The position numbers and the translations under genes were made by a program. This document shows positions 7,701 through 15,872 of a stretch of DNA of 64,000 nt, one piece after another. The notes beneath the pieces were generated by a model that searched no databases, had not been told where the DNA came from, and worked only from the letters and a program-made list of their open reading frames with translations. Location of the stretch: positions 54,671 to 118,670 of the forward strand of contig JAPPNI010000018.1 in NCBI GenBank assembly GCA_028873865.1, written 5' to 3'. This DNA comes from Chloroflexota bacterium (GTDB lineage Bacteria > Chloroflexota > Dehalococcoidia > Bin125). Within the stretch, counting starts at the first letter, position 1, and each line of letters starts with the position of its first letter.

Positions 7701-8081
7701 ATGGAGAACGTCCTGGAGCAGTACGCGCACCTCGGCATTCTGCTGATCTTCGCCGCGATCTTTCCTTCGCTCCCCCTGATTGCTTCGTGGGCGTTCTTCA
7801 AGTTCGGGCTTCGGCCGCGGATGCCCAACGCGGTGAAGTCGGACACCTATGAGTGCGGCGTCGAGACCGAGGGCCCGACCTGGGTCCAGTTCAACTTCCG
7901 CTACTACCTCGTGGCGCTGATCTTCGTGCTGTTCGACGTCGAGGTGATCTTCCTCTTCCCGCTGGCCGTGGCGCTGGACTCGGTGGTGGTGACGGGACTG
8001 GTCGCTGCGTTGATCTTCATCGCGGTGCTGTTCCTGGGGCTGGTCTACGAGTGGCGACGCCAGGCGCTGGAGTGGCGCTGA
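7701..8081 (+). CDS. nuoA: NADH-quinone oxidoreductase subunit A
   Basis: Small membrane subunit of complex I at the junction of the peripheral and membrane arms. 126 residues, three hydrophobic segments. The family signature is clear: SDTYECGVETEGPT loop followed by FNFRYYLVALIFVLFDVEVIFLFP. First gene of the cluster behind a good promoter. The usual next gene, nuoB, is absent: nuoC starts two bases after this stop. Confidence 0.97.
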   Translation: MENVLEQYAHLGILLIFAAIFPSLPLIASWAFFKFGLRPRMPNAVKSDTYECGVETEGPTWVQFNFRYYLVALIFVLFDVEVIFLFPLAVALDSVVVTGLVAALIFIAVLFLGLVYEWRRQALEWR

Positions 8082-8082
8082 C

Positions 8083-8691
8083 GTGACGAGCAGCTATGAC
8101 GCCACGGCGGCGATGGAGATCGTCAACGCGAGCGCACCGGGCGCGGCCTGCGTCGACGACGGCGTGCTGTTCCTCGATCCGGAGCGGCTGGTAGAGGCGG
8201 TGCGGACGCTGCGCGACGCGGAGGCGAGCGACCTCGTCTTCCTCTCGAACCTGACGGCGGTCGACCACGAGTTGCACTTCGAGCTGGTCTACCACCTGCA
8301 ATCGCTGGACCACAATCACATCCTGCAGGTCAAGGCGCGGGTGGCGGATCGGGAAGATCCGTCGCTGCCCTCGCTGACCGGGGTCTACCACGGGGCGCAC
8401 CTGCAGGAGCGCGAGGTTTACGACCTGTTCGGGATCCGCTTCGAGGGCCATCCCGACCTGCGGCGGATGTTCCTCTGGGACGGCTTCCCGGGCTATCCGC
8501 TGCGCAAGGATTTCCTGCAGATGCCGGGCCAGGTGCGGGCGGGCCTGCCGGGCTTCCCGCATGAGAGCGAAGAGAACGCCTGGCCGGTGCCGGGCAGCGT
8601 GCCGCAGCGTCCGATGCACCCCAACGATCCGCAGCCCGAGGGCGAGCTGGTCGTGGCTGAGCCAGACGGGGAGAGCGAGGAATCGTCGTGA
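8083..8691 (+). CDS. nuoC: NADH-quinone oxidoreductase subunit C
   Basis: Peripheral-arm subunit of complex I (30-kDa type), 202 residues, GTG start. Signature HLQEREVYDLFGIRFEGHPDLRRMF, then PLRKDF. The C-terminal 50 residues after the core are an acidic, Pro-rich tail. The stop overlaps the GTG start of nuoD (GTGA). It is separate from nuoD, not fused as in enterobacteria. Confidence 0.96.
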   Translation: MTSSYDATAAMEIVNASAPGAACVDDGVLFLDPERLVEAVRTLRDAEASDLVFLSNLTAVDHELHFELVYHLQSLDHNHILQVKARVADREDPSLPSLTGVYHGAHLQEREVYDLFGIRFEGHPDLRRMFLWDGFPGYPLRKDFLQMPGQVRAGLPGFPHESEENAWPVPGSVPQRPMHPNDPQPEGELVVAEPDGESEESS

Positions 8692-9848
8692 CCATGTCCG
8701 ACGACACGCGGCTCGCCATGCAGGGCACGATCGAGGCGCTGACCAGCGGCGACGGCTCGGAGCCGGTGGTCGTCAATCTCGGCCCGCAGCATCCCTCGAC
8801 GCACGGCGTGTTCCGGCTCAAGGTGACGCTGGACGGCGAGATCGTGCAGGACGCGGAGATGCGGATCGGCTATCTGCATCGCTCGATGGAAAAGCTGGCC
8901 GAAGAACGCACCTACACGCAAAACATTCCCTTTACCGACCGGATCGATTACCTGGCCGCGATGTCGAACAACCTCGCCTACTGCCTGGCGGCGGAAGAGC
9001 TGTTGGGCGTCGAGGTTCCGCCGCGCGCGAACGCGATCCGCGTGATGTTCGCCGAGTTGCAGCGGGTGGCCTCGCACGCAATGGCCAACGGCACCTTCAT
9101 TAACGATTGCGGCGCGTGGCATACGCCGCTGTTCCACATGTTCCGCGATCGCGAGCGGGTGCTCGACATGTTCGAGATGACCTGCGGCGCGCGCTTGACT
9201 ACGAACTACATGCGGATCGGCGGGGTCGCCTTCGACCTGCCGGACGAGTTGCTGCCAACGCTAGAGCAGTTCCTGGCCGACATGCCGGAGAACATCGCCA
9301 ACTACGAGGCGCTGCTGCTGGAGAACGAGATTCTGCACGCGCGCGCTCGCGGGATCGGCGTGATTTCGCCGGAGATGGCGATCAACTCGTCGCTTTCGGG
9401 TCCGGTCCTGCGCGCGACCGGCGTGCCCTGGGATCTGCGTAAGGCGAATCCCTATTGCGGCTACGAGGACTACGAGTTCGATGTGCCGGTCGGTGAGCAG
9501 GGCGACTGCTTCGACCGCTTCCTGGTGCGCATGGCCGAGGTCAAGGAGAGCCTGAAGATTTTGCGGCAGGTGGTCGACACCCTGCCCGACGGTCCCTGGC
9601 TGGCCGATGTCCCGCTGCACGCGCGACCGGATCCCGGAGAGTCCTACGCCCGGGTCGAGTCTCCGCGCGGCGAACTGGGCTTCTACCTGGTCTCGGACGG
9701 CGGGCCGGCACCGTACCGCTTCCACTGCCGACCTCCCTCGCTGATCAATCTGACGGCGCTGAAGGAAATGTCGATTGGCGGTACCCTTGCCGACGCGATC
9801 GTGACGTTGGGTTCGATTGACATCGTGGTGGGGGAGATCGATCGATGA
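8688..9848 (+). CDS. nuoD: NADH-quinone oxidoreductase subunit D
   Basis: Peripheral-arm 49-kDa-type subunit forming part of the quinone site. 386 residues. Visible: NLGPQHPSTHGVFRL (the quinone-site His/Thr loop), GYLHRSMEKLAEERTYTQ, and the invariant C-terminal end GSIDIVVGEIDR. GTG at 8688 is chosen; ATG two codons later is equally possible. The stop overlaps nuoH as ATGA. Its usual partner NuoB, which carries cluster N2, is not encoded here. Confidence 0.97.
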   Translation: MTMSDDTRLAMQGTIEALTSGDGSEPVVVNLGPQHPSTHGVFRLKVTLDGEIVQDAEMRIGYLHRSMEKLAEERTYTQNIPFTDRIDYLAAMSNNLAYCLAAEELLGVEVPPRANAIRVMFAELQRVASHAMANGTFINDCGAWHTPLFHMFRDRERVLDMFEMTCGARLTTNYMRIGGVAFDLPDELLPTLEQFLADMPENIANYEALLLENEILHARARGIGVISPEMAINSSLSGPVLRATGVPWDLRKANPYCGYEDYEFDVPVGEQGDCFDRFLVRMAEVKESLKILRQVVDTLPDGPWLADVPLHARPDPGESYARVESPRGELGFYLVSDGGPAPYRFHCRPPSLINLTALKEMSIGGTLADAIVTLGSIDIVVGEIDR

Positions 9849-11161
9849 CCGATTTCGCCGGTCTCACCAGCGTTCTGGGCTCCACGTTGGGGGCCTGGTA
9901 CGACTTCCGCGACCTGAACAACCTGCAGCGGTTGATCACGGAGTGGATCGCCGACTGGGGTCCGGACTGGCTGGCGTCGATCATCGCCGGCGTGCTCGGC
10001 ACGCTGGGCATTCTGGGCGTGATCGGTCCGACGCTGCTGATCCTGATCTGGGTCGAGCGCAAGGTGATCGCCCGCTTCCAGCAGCGCTACGGACCGAATC
10101 GGGTTGGTCCCAAGGGGTTGCTGCAACCGGTCGCCGACGCGGTCAAGCTGATTCTCAAGGAACAGCTCGCCCCGCGTGCGGCTGACAAGCTGATTTTCTT
10201 CCTGCCGCCCGTGCTGATCTTCGTGCCCGGCGTGCTGATCTGGGGTGTGCTGCCCTTCGGCCCACGGATGTCGGTCGCCGATCTGAACGTCGGCGTGCTG
10301 TTCCTGCTGGCCGTTTCCGGCACGACGGTGCTGGTGATCTTCATGGCGGGTTGGTCGTCGAACAACAAGTACGCGCTGTTCGGCGCGATGCGCGCCGTGG
10401 CCATGTCGATCTCCTACGAAGTGCCGATGGTGCTGGCATTGCTGACGCTGGTGGTGTTCTCGGGCACGATGTCGATCAACGGGATCGTCGAGTGGCAGCA
10501 GCAAGAGGATGTGATCTTCATCCTGCTCTTCCCGCTCTCGGCGATCGCGTTCTTCTTTGCGGCATCGGCCGAGCTGAACCGCACACCGGCCGACATTTCC
10601 GAAGCGGAATCCGAGATCGTCGCCGGGTACCACACCGAGTACTCGGGTATGCGCTTCGGTCTGTTCTACGCGGTTGAGCTGGGCAACACGCTGGTGGTAT
10701 CGGCGTTCATTGCGACGTTCTTCCTCGGCGGTTGGTGGTTGTGGGGCCTCGATCAATGGGTGCCGAGCTGGATCATCCTGCTGGCCAAGACCGGCGCCGT
10801 TTACTTCCTGCTGATCTGGACGCGGGGTACGTTGCCGCGGCTGCGCGTGGACCAGCTGATGAGCTTCTGCTGGAAGGCGCTGGTACCGGCGACGCTGCTG
10901 TTCGTCGTGGTCGCGTTCGTCGAGCGGACGTTGCTGATTTCCGAGGGCTGGGATACGACCGTCGCGCTGCCGATCATGGCGGTGTTCAACATCGCCCTGA
11001 CGCTGGGCGCGATCATGCTGTTCGCCCGCGTTTCGCGACCGGCGGCGCTGCGCCGACCGGCGCGGATCCGCATGGCCGGAACGGAGATCGGTGGTCTGAG
11101 GGCCGCTCGCCAGGTTGCCTCTCGGACCGAGGAGCCGCAGTTCCAGGTGGGCGGTGACTAG
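9845..11161 (+). CDS. nuoH: NADH-quinone oxidoreductase subunit H
   Basis: Membrane subunit lining the quinone entry channel. 438 residues, longer than typical because of a hydrophilic C-terminal tail of about 40 residues after the last membrane segment (ARVSRPAALRRPARIRM onward). Signatures: WVERKVIARFQQRYGPNRVGPKGLLQPVADAVKL and the acidic cytoplasmic loop with AELNRTPADISEAESEIVAGYHTEYSG (split here by normal spacing). nuoI, which normally follows, is absent; only three bases separate this gene from nuoJ. Confidence 0.97.
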   Translation: MTDFAGLTSVLGSTLGAWYDFRDLNNLQRLITEWIADWGPDWLASIIAGVLGTLGILGVIGPTLLILIWVERKVIARFQQRYGPNRVGPKGLLQPVADAVKLILKEQLAPRAADKLIFFLPPVLIFVPGVLIWGVLPFGPRMSVADLNVGVLFLLAVSGTTVLVIFMAGWSSNNKYALFGAMRAVAMSISYEVPMVLALLTLVVFSGTMSINGIVEWQQQEDVIFILLFPLSAIAFFFAASAELNRTPADISEAESEIVAGYHTEYSGMRFGLFYAVELGNTLVVSAFIATFFLGGWWLWGLDQWVPSWIILLAKTGAVYFLLIWTRGTLPRLRVDQLMSFCWKALVPATLLFVVVAFVERTLLISEGWDTTVALPIMAVFNIALTLGAIMLFARVSRPAALRRPARIRMAGTEIGGLRAARQVASRTEEPQFQVGGD

Positions 11162-11164
11162 GTC

Positions 11165-11776
11165 ATGAGCGACTTCGGTTTCCACCTGGCGTTCTGGTCG
11201 CTGGCGGCGATGACCCTGGGCGGCGCGTCGATGATCATGATCAGCCGCAATCTGATCCACGCCGTGATCTGGCTGGTGATGTCGATGCTCGGTGTCGCCG
11301 GGTTGTATCTGACGCTGTCGGCCGACTTCATCGCCGTGGTCCAGGTGCTGATCTATGTCGGCGCGATCTCGGTGTTGATGCTGTTCGCGATCATGCTGAC
11401 CCCGCGGGCCGAGCGGGACAACTCGCAGAACATGAAGACCGGCGGCCCGGCGGCGCTGGTCGTGATTCTGGTGATGATCTCGACGCTCTGGGTGGCGATC
11501 GATACGGACTGGGGCGCGGTGCGCGAGGCGGCGCTGACTGAGCAGGCGCGGCTGATCGGCGAAAGCCTGATCAAGCACTACATCCTGCCGTTCGAAATTG
11601 GGGCGGTGCTGCTGACGGCGGCGTTGGTCGGCGCGATCGCGCTGGCGCGCCAGGACGACGAGGACGCGGCGGTGCATGCGAGCTCGTTGCAGGCCGAACT
11701 GGAAGGCGACGCGTCGGTCGATCCGGTTGACGTGGTCGATCCTCCGATCCCGTCCGACGGTGAGGCCGGCTCATGA
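11165..11776 (+). CDS. nuoJ: NADH-quinone oxidoreductase subunit J
   Basis: Membrane subunit of about 203 residues with five hydrophobic segments; SRNLIHAVIWLVMSMLGVAGLYL and FIAVVQVLIYVGAISVLMLFAIML are typical of the family. A soluble acidic C-terminal tail (SLQAELEGDASVDPVDVVD) follows the last membrane helix. Start ATG 3 nt after nuoH; ATGA overlap with nuoK. Confidence 0.95.
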   Translation: MSDFGFHLAFWSLAAMTLGGASMIMISRNLIHAVIWLVMSMLGVAGLYLTLSADFIAVVQVLIYVGAISVLMLFAIMLTPRAERDNSQNMKTGGPAALVVILVMISTLWVAIDTDWGAVREAALTEQARLIGESLIKHYILPFEIGAVLLTAALVGAIALARQDDEDAAVHASSLQAELEGDASVDPVDVVDPPIPSDGEAGS

Positions 11777-12087
11777 TCATTGGTCTTGAGCACTACCTCG
11801 TCCTTGGGGCGTTGTTGTTCTGCATCGGCTTCTTCATCGCCTTGTCGAAGAAGAATGCGATCGGGGTGCTGATCGGGGTTGAGCTGATGCTCAACGCGGT
11901 CAACCTGACGCTGATTGCGTTTTCGCGGTTCGGCTCGGCCGAGGTGGCGCTCTCGACGCAGGTCTTCGTGGTGTTCATCATCGCCGTCGCGGCGGCGGAG
12001 GTGGCGGTCGGGCTGGCGCTGGCGTTGGTGGTTTATCGGAACCGGCAGACGATCTCGGTCGATCGCACGACCTTGTTGAAGGGCTGA
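11773..12087 (+). CDS. nuoK: NADH-quinone oxidoreductase subunit K
   Basis: 104-residue membrane subunit (Mrp antiporter MnhC-like) with three transmembrane helices. Conserved GVLIGVELMLNAVNL with the two membrane glutamates of the proton path, and VVFIIAVAAAEVAVGLAL. ATGA overlap with nuoJ. An unusual small gene separates it from nuoL. Confidence 0.96.
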   Translation: MIIGLEHYLVLGALLFCIGFFIALSKKNAIGVLIGVELMLNAVNLTLIAFSRFGSAEVALSTQVFVVFIIAVAAAEVAVGLALALVVYRNRQTISVDRTTLLKG

Positions 12088-12094
12088 GGACGGG

Positions 12095-12289
12095 ATGTGG
12101 GCTCCGCTGATGACCGCGCCGAACCGCTACGTCGCCGAGACGTTGCGCGAGCTGCTGTTCGCCGAGGGCGTCTCGGTGCGGTTTGTGGTTGAGCCCGATC
12201 GCAAGGATGAAGGCGACTTCGCGCCGGTGATCCTGATGGTGCCGGACTCGAAGACGCACGTGGCGCGGGAAATCCTGGGGAAGGTGTAA
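12095..12289 (+). CDS. Small DUF2007-like protein inserted in the nuo operon
   Basis: 64 residues, ATG with GAGGACGGG upstream, 7 nt after nuoK and 4 nt before nuoL, so it is co-translated with complex I genes. Pattern: MTAPNRYVAETLRELLFAEGVSVRFVVEP, then PVILMVPDSKTHVAREILGKV. This looks like a one-domain ferredoxin-like fold related to DUF2007 proteins (N-x3-A-x-LRxLLxxxGI and VxVPDxxxxxAxxIL). No cysteines or membrane helix. Possible assembly or regulatory factor for complex I; this is inference from position only. Confidence 0.65.
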   Translation: MWAPLMTAPNRYVAETLRELLFAEGVSVRFVVEPDRKDEGDFAPVILMVPDSKTHVAREILGKV

Positions 12290-12293
12290 CGGC

Positions 12294-14309
12294 GTGTCCG
12301 AGACCATCTTCTGGGTGATTCTCTTCCTGCCGCTGACCGCGTTCGTGTTGGCGGGGATTTCGGCGGTCAACCAGAATCTGCAGCGTCAGATTCCTGAGTG
12401 GGATCCCAACTATCCGCGCTCGTGGAAGCCGATCGCCGATCTGTTCTGCGGTCCGCGCCTGGCCTCGACGCCGCTGATCATCGCGCTGGCGGTTGCGTTC
12501 CTGTTGGCCGTGATCAACCTGATCGACTCGATCGGTCTGCGCGGGCTGCCGCTCAACATCGGGACGCACGAGCTGTTTACAGCCGGCGAGTTGGTCGTCA
12601 ACGTCGGCGTGCGGATCGACGGACTGACCTCGGTGATGCTGGTTGTCGTGACCGGCGTGTCGCTGTTGGTTCAGGTCTACTCGACGGGATACATGGACGG
12701 CGACCACGGCTACCGCCGCTACTTCGCCTTCATGGCGCTGTTCACGACCTCGATGCTGGGACTGGTCCTGGCCGACAACCTGCTGATGCTGTTTGCGTTC
12801 TGGGAGCTGGTCGGTCTGACCTCGTACCTGTTGATTGGATTCTGGTTCCACCGGCCGGCCGCAGCGGCAGCAGCGAAGAAAGCGTTCCTGGTTACCCGTC
12901 TCGGCGACCTCGGCATGCTTGCGGCGATGATCCTGATTTTCAGCAAAACCGGCACGCTCGACATCGCTGCGATCAACGCGCTGGCTGACAGCGGCGCCGA
13001 AGCCGGCATGTTCGCATTCAACGGGCTGTTGATCGGCCAGACCGCGATGACGCTGTTCGGCCTCGGCCTGATCGCCGGCGCGGTCGGCAAGTCGGCCCAG
13101 TTCCCGCTGCACATCTGGCTGCCCGACGCGATGGAGGGTCCGACGCCGGTCTCGGCGCTGGTCCATTCAGCCACGATGGTCGCCGCCGGCGTCTACCTGT
13201 TGGCCCGCTTCTTCCCGGTGATTCACGCGTCATCGACGGCGTCCGACCTGATTGCCTGGATTGGAGCCGGCACCGCTCTGGGCGCGGCGATCCTGGCGAT
13301 GGTGCAGGTCGATATCAAACGGGTGCTGGCCTACTCGACGATCTCCCAGTTGGCATACATGATGTTCGCCATCGGCGTCGGCGGATACGCCGCCGCGGTT
13401 TTCCACCTGATGACCCACGCCTTCTTCAAGGCAATGCTGTTCCTCGGCTCCGGCTCGGTCAACCACTCGACCAACACGTTCGACATGCGCAAAATGGGCG
13501 GCCTGCGGACGCTGATGCCGATCACATTCGGCACCTTCATCATCGGCACCCTGGCGCTGGCCGGCATTGTGCCGTTGTCCGGGTTCTGGTCCAAGGATGA
13601 GATCCTGATTGAAGCCTGGGACAACAACAAGGGCGTCTTTGTCCTCGGTTTGCTCGCTGCCGGTCTGACCGCCGCCTACATGGTCCGCGCCGTCTACATG
13701 ACCTTCTTCGGCGAGTACCGCGGCGGCGAGGAAGTCGCACCCGGCGAGCACGGCAACGAAGACCCGTCGCACCCGCACGAGTCTCCGCGCAGCATGACGA
13801 CTCCGCTAATCATCCTCGCCGTGATTTCCGTCGTCTCCGGCTTCCTCACCTTCGGCGGCGAATTCCAGACCTGGGTCTACGGCGCGTTGCCCGATCCGCA
13901 TGAGGGCAAGTTCCACTGGAGTTGGGGCATCTTCCTCGGTTCGACGGCGCTTGCCGTTGGCGCGGGATTTGTCGCCTACTGGTTCATGCGCAACCGCGAC
14001 CGCGTACGAAGCTGGGGCGTCGGCGGCATCTGGCCCATTCCCGAGGCCCAGAAATTCGCCACCGAACTGTTCTACCTCGACGCGCTGGCCGAGAATCTGC
14101 TGGCGCGGCGAGTCTTCTACGGCTGGATCGCCCGATCCTCGGCCTGGTTCGACGCTGCCGTCGTTGACGGCGTCGTCAACCGCGCCTGGCGCGAAGGCCT
14201 GACCATTTCCAGCGGCGCCCGGTTCGTGCAGAACGGCTGGGTGCAGGCGGGCACACTGTCGATTGGACTCGGCGGCATGATCATCTGGATCGCCGTCGTG
14301 CTGTTCTAG
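12294..14309 (+). CDS. nuoL: NADH-quinone oxidoreductase subunit L
   Basis: Largest proton-pumping antiporter-like subunit of the complex I membrane arm, 671 residues, GTG start. Visible: FAFWELVGLTSYLLIGFWF (membrane glutamate), KKAFLVTRLGDLGML, KSAQFPLHIWLPDAMEGPTPVSALVHSATMVAAG split across helices 7-8, then the DIKRVLAYSTISQLAYM region and the C-terminal lateral-helix region near FYGWIARSSAWFD. Full length with no disruption. Confidence 0.97.
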   Translation: MSETIFWVILFLPLTAFVLAGISAVNQNLQRQIPEWDPNYPRSWKPIADLFCGPRLASTPLIIALAVAFLLAVINLIDSIGLRGLPLNIGTHELFTAGELVVNVGVRIDGLTSVMLVVVTGVSLLVQVYSTGYMDGDHGYRRYFAFMALFTTSMLGLVLADNLLMLFAFWELVGLTSYLLIGFWFHRPAAAAAAKKAFLVTRLGDLGMLAAMILIFSKTGTLDIAAINALADSGAEAGMFAFNGLLIGQTAMTLFGLGLIAGAVGKSAQFPLHIWLPDAMEGPTPVSALVHSATMVAAGVYLLARFFPVIHASSTASDLIAWIGAGTALGAAILAMVQVDIKRVLAYSTISQLAYMMFAIGVGGYAAAVFHLMTHAFFKAMLFLGSGSVNHSTNTFDMRKMGGLRTLMPITFGTFIIGTLALAGIVPLSGFWSKDEILIEAWDNNKGVFVLGLLAAGLTAAYMVRAVYMTFFGEYRGGEEVAPGEHGNEDPSHPHESPRSMTTPLIILAVISVVSGFLTFGGEFQTWVYGALPDPHEGKFHWSWGIFLGSTALAVGAGFVAYWFMRNRDRVRSWGVGGIWPIPEAQKFATELFYLDALAENLLARRVFYGWIARSSAWFDAAVVDGVVNRAWREGLTISSGARFVQNGWVQAGTLSIGLGGMIIWIAVVLF

Positions 14310-14318
14310 GAGCGATAG

Positions 14319-15872
14319 ATGGATCCGGGCTTCCCCGTACTGTCGCTGCTGATCTTCCTGCCGCTCGCAGGTGTCTTGCTGATCGCGCTGCTGCCCGGTC
14401 GGCACACGCGCACCGAGTGGCTGGTCCAGAACGCGCCGGGCAACCAGGTCGACTACCCCAAGTGGATCGCGCTCGGGATTGCCGTGGCCACATTGATCAT
14501 CGCCCTGGTGATGTTCATCCTCTTCGATCGCTCGGTCTCCGGCTTCCAGTTTGTCGACGAGTTTGACTGGATCTCCGCCGAAGCAGTCGGCTTCAACGTC
14601 ACCTACGCCTCCGGCGTCGACGGACTGTCGATGCCGCTGGTCTTCCTGACCGCGTTCCTGACCGTCGTCGGCGTGCTCGTCTCCTGGCGAATCGACCTGC
14701 GGACCAAGGAATACTTCGCCTGGTTGCTGGTGCTCGAGACCTCGGTGCTGGGCGTCTTCACCTCGCTCGACCTGATTTTCTTCTTCCTCTTCTGGGAGCT
14801 CGAGCTGGTCCCGATGTTCCTGCTGATCTCGATCTGGGGCAGCGGCAACCGCAACTACTCGGCGCTCAAATTCGTGCTCTATACGGTCTTCGGCTCGGCC
14901 TTCATGCTGGCCGGTTTCCTGGCCATGGGCGTCGCCGCCGACACCTTCGACATCCGCGAAATCCGCCAGGACGCGCTCGCCGCCGCCTTCCTGCCCGCCC
15001 CGGTGATCTTCTCCTTCATCCTGATCGCCTTCGCGATCAAGCTGCCGGTCGTGCCGCTGCATACCTGGCTGCCCGACGCGCACACTGACGCGCCGACCGC
15101 CGTCTCCGTGATCCTTGCCGGCGTGCTGCTCAAGATGGGCGGCTACGGCATCCTGCGGCTGCTCTTCACCCTGATGCCGGATGTCGGCGCCGACGCCGAC
15201 CTGGCGCTCGCGATTATCGGGACCGTGTCAATCGTCTACGGCGCGATCGTGACGATCAGACAGACCGACTTGAAGAGACTGATCGCGTATTCATCCGTGT
15301 CCCATATGGGCTTCGTCCTGTTGGGCGTGTCGGCGCTCGGAGTGACCGGCATGGCCGGCGCGGCGATGCAGCTGGTCACGCACGGACTGATCACCGGCAT
15401 GCTGTTCGTCATGGTCGGATTGGTCTACGACCGCACACATACAAGGCAAATCGCCGATATGCGCGGTCTGGCCCACTACATCCCACTTCTCGGAATCGGG
15501 ATGGTCTTCGCCGGACTGGCCGGCCTCGGACTGCCGGCGCTGGCCGGATTCGTGGCTGAGATTACGATCTTCCTCGGAGCATTCGGCTCGCAGACGGCAG
15601 CCGTCTCTGTGTCGCTGCTCGGCGTCCTGCTCGCCGCGGCCTACATCCTCTGGGCCCTCCAGCGGACCTTCTTCGGTCCCAAAGACGAGAAGTGGTCTCA
15701 ACTGCCAGACGCGAACCACTGGAGCGAGTTCACGATCATCGGCGCGCTGATGGCCTTGATCGTGCTGCTCGGCGTCTACCCCTCGATCGTCATGGACCTG
15801 TTGGAGATGGGCGTTGAGCCGATCGTCGAGAACATCGAGACCTTCGTCTCGAGTGGGGCGGGAGGCGGCTGA
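14319..15872 (+). CDS. nuoM: NADH-quinone oxidoreductase subunit M
   Basis: Proton-pumping antiporter-like subunit, 517 residues, about 14 transmembrane helices. Motifs: IFFFLFWELELVPMFLLI with the key glutamate, FAIKLPVVPLHTWLPDAHTDAPT, and DLKRLIAYSSVSHMGFV. ATG 9 nt after nuoL with AGGAG upstream; its last base is shared with the ATG of nuoN (TGATG). Confidence 0.97.
   Translation: MDPGFPVLSLLIFLPLAGVLLIALLPGRHTRTEWLVQNAPGNQVDYPKWIALGIAVATLIIALVMFILFDRSVSGFQFVDEFDWISAEAVGFNVTYASGVDGLSMPLVFLTAFLTVVGVLVSWRIDLRTKEYFAWLLVLETSVLGVFTSLDLIFFFLFWELELVPMFLLISIWGSGNRNYSALKFVLYTVFGSAFMLAGFLAMGVAADTFDIREIRQDALAAAFLPAPVIFSFILIAFAIKLPVVPLHTWLPDAHTDAPTAVSVILAGVLLKMGGYGILRLLFTLMPDVGADADLALAIIGTVSIVYGAIVTIRQTDLKRLIAYSSVSHMGFVLLGVSALGVTGMAGAAMQLVTHGLITGMLFVMVGLVYDRTHTRQIADMRGLAHYIPLLGIGMVFAGLAGLGLPALAGFVAEITIFLGAFGSQTAAVSVSLLGVLLAAAYILWALQRTFFGPKDEKWSQLPDANHWSEFTIIGALMALIVLLGVYPSIVMDLLEMGVEPIVENIETFVSSGAGGG

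Noticed and set aside
9683..11677. Long open frame antisense to nuoD, nuoH and nuoJ
   Set aside because: Composition is biased to Arg/His/Asp/Gln, as expected from the antisense of hydrophobic codons, and it lies over clear nuo genes.
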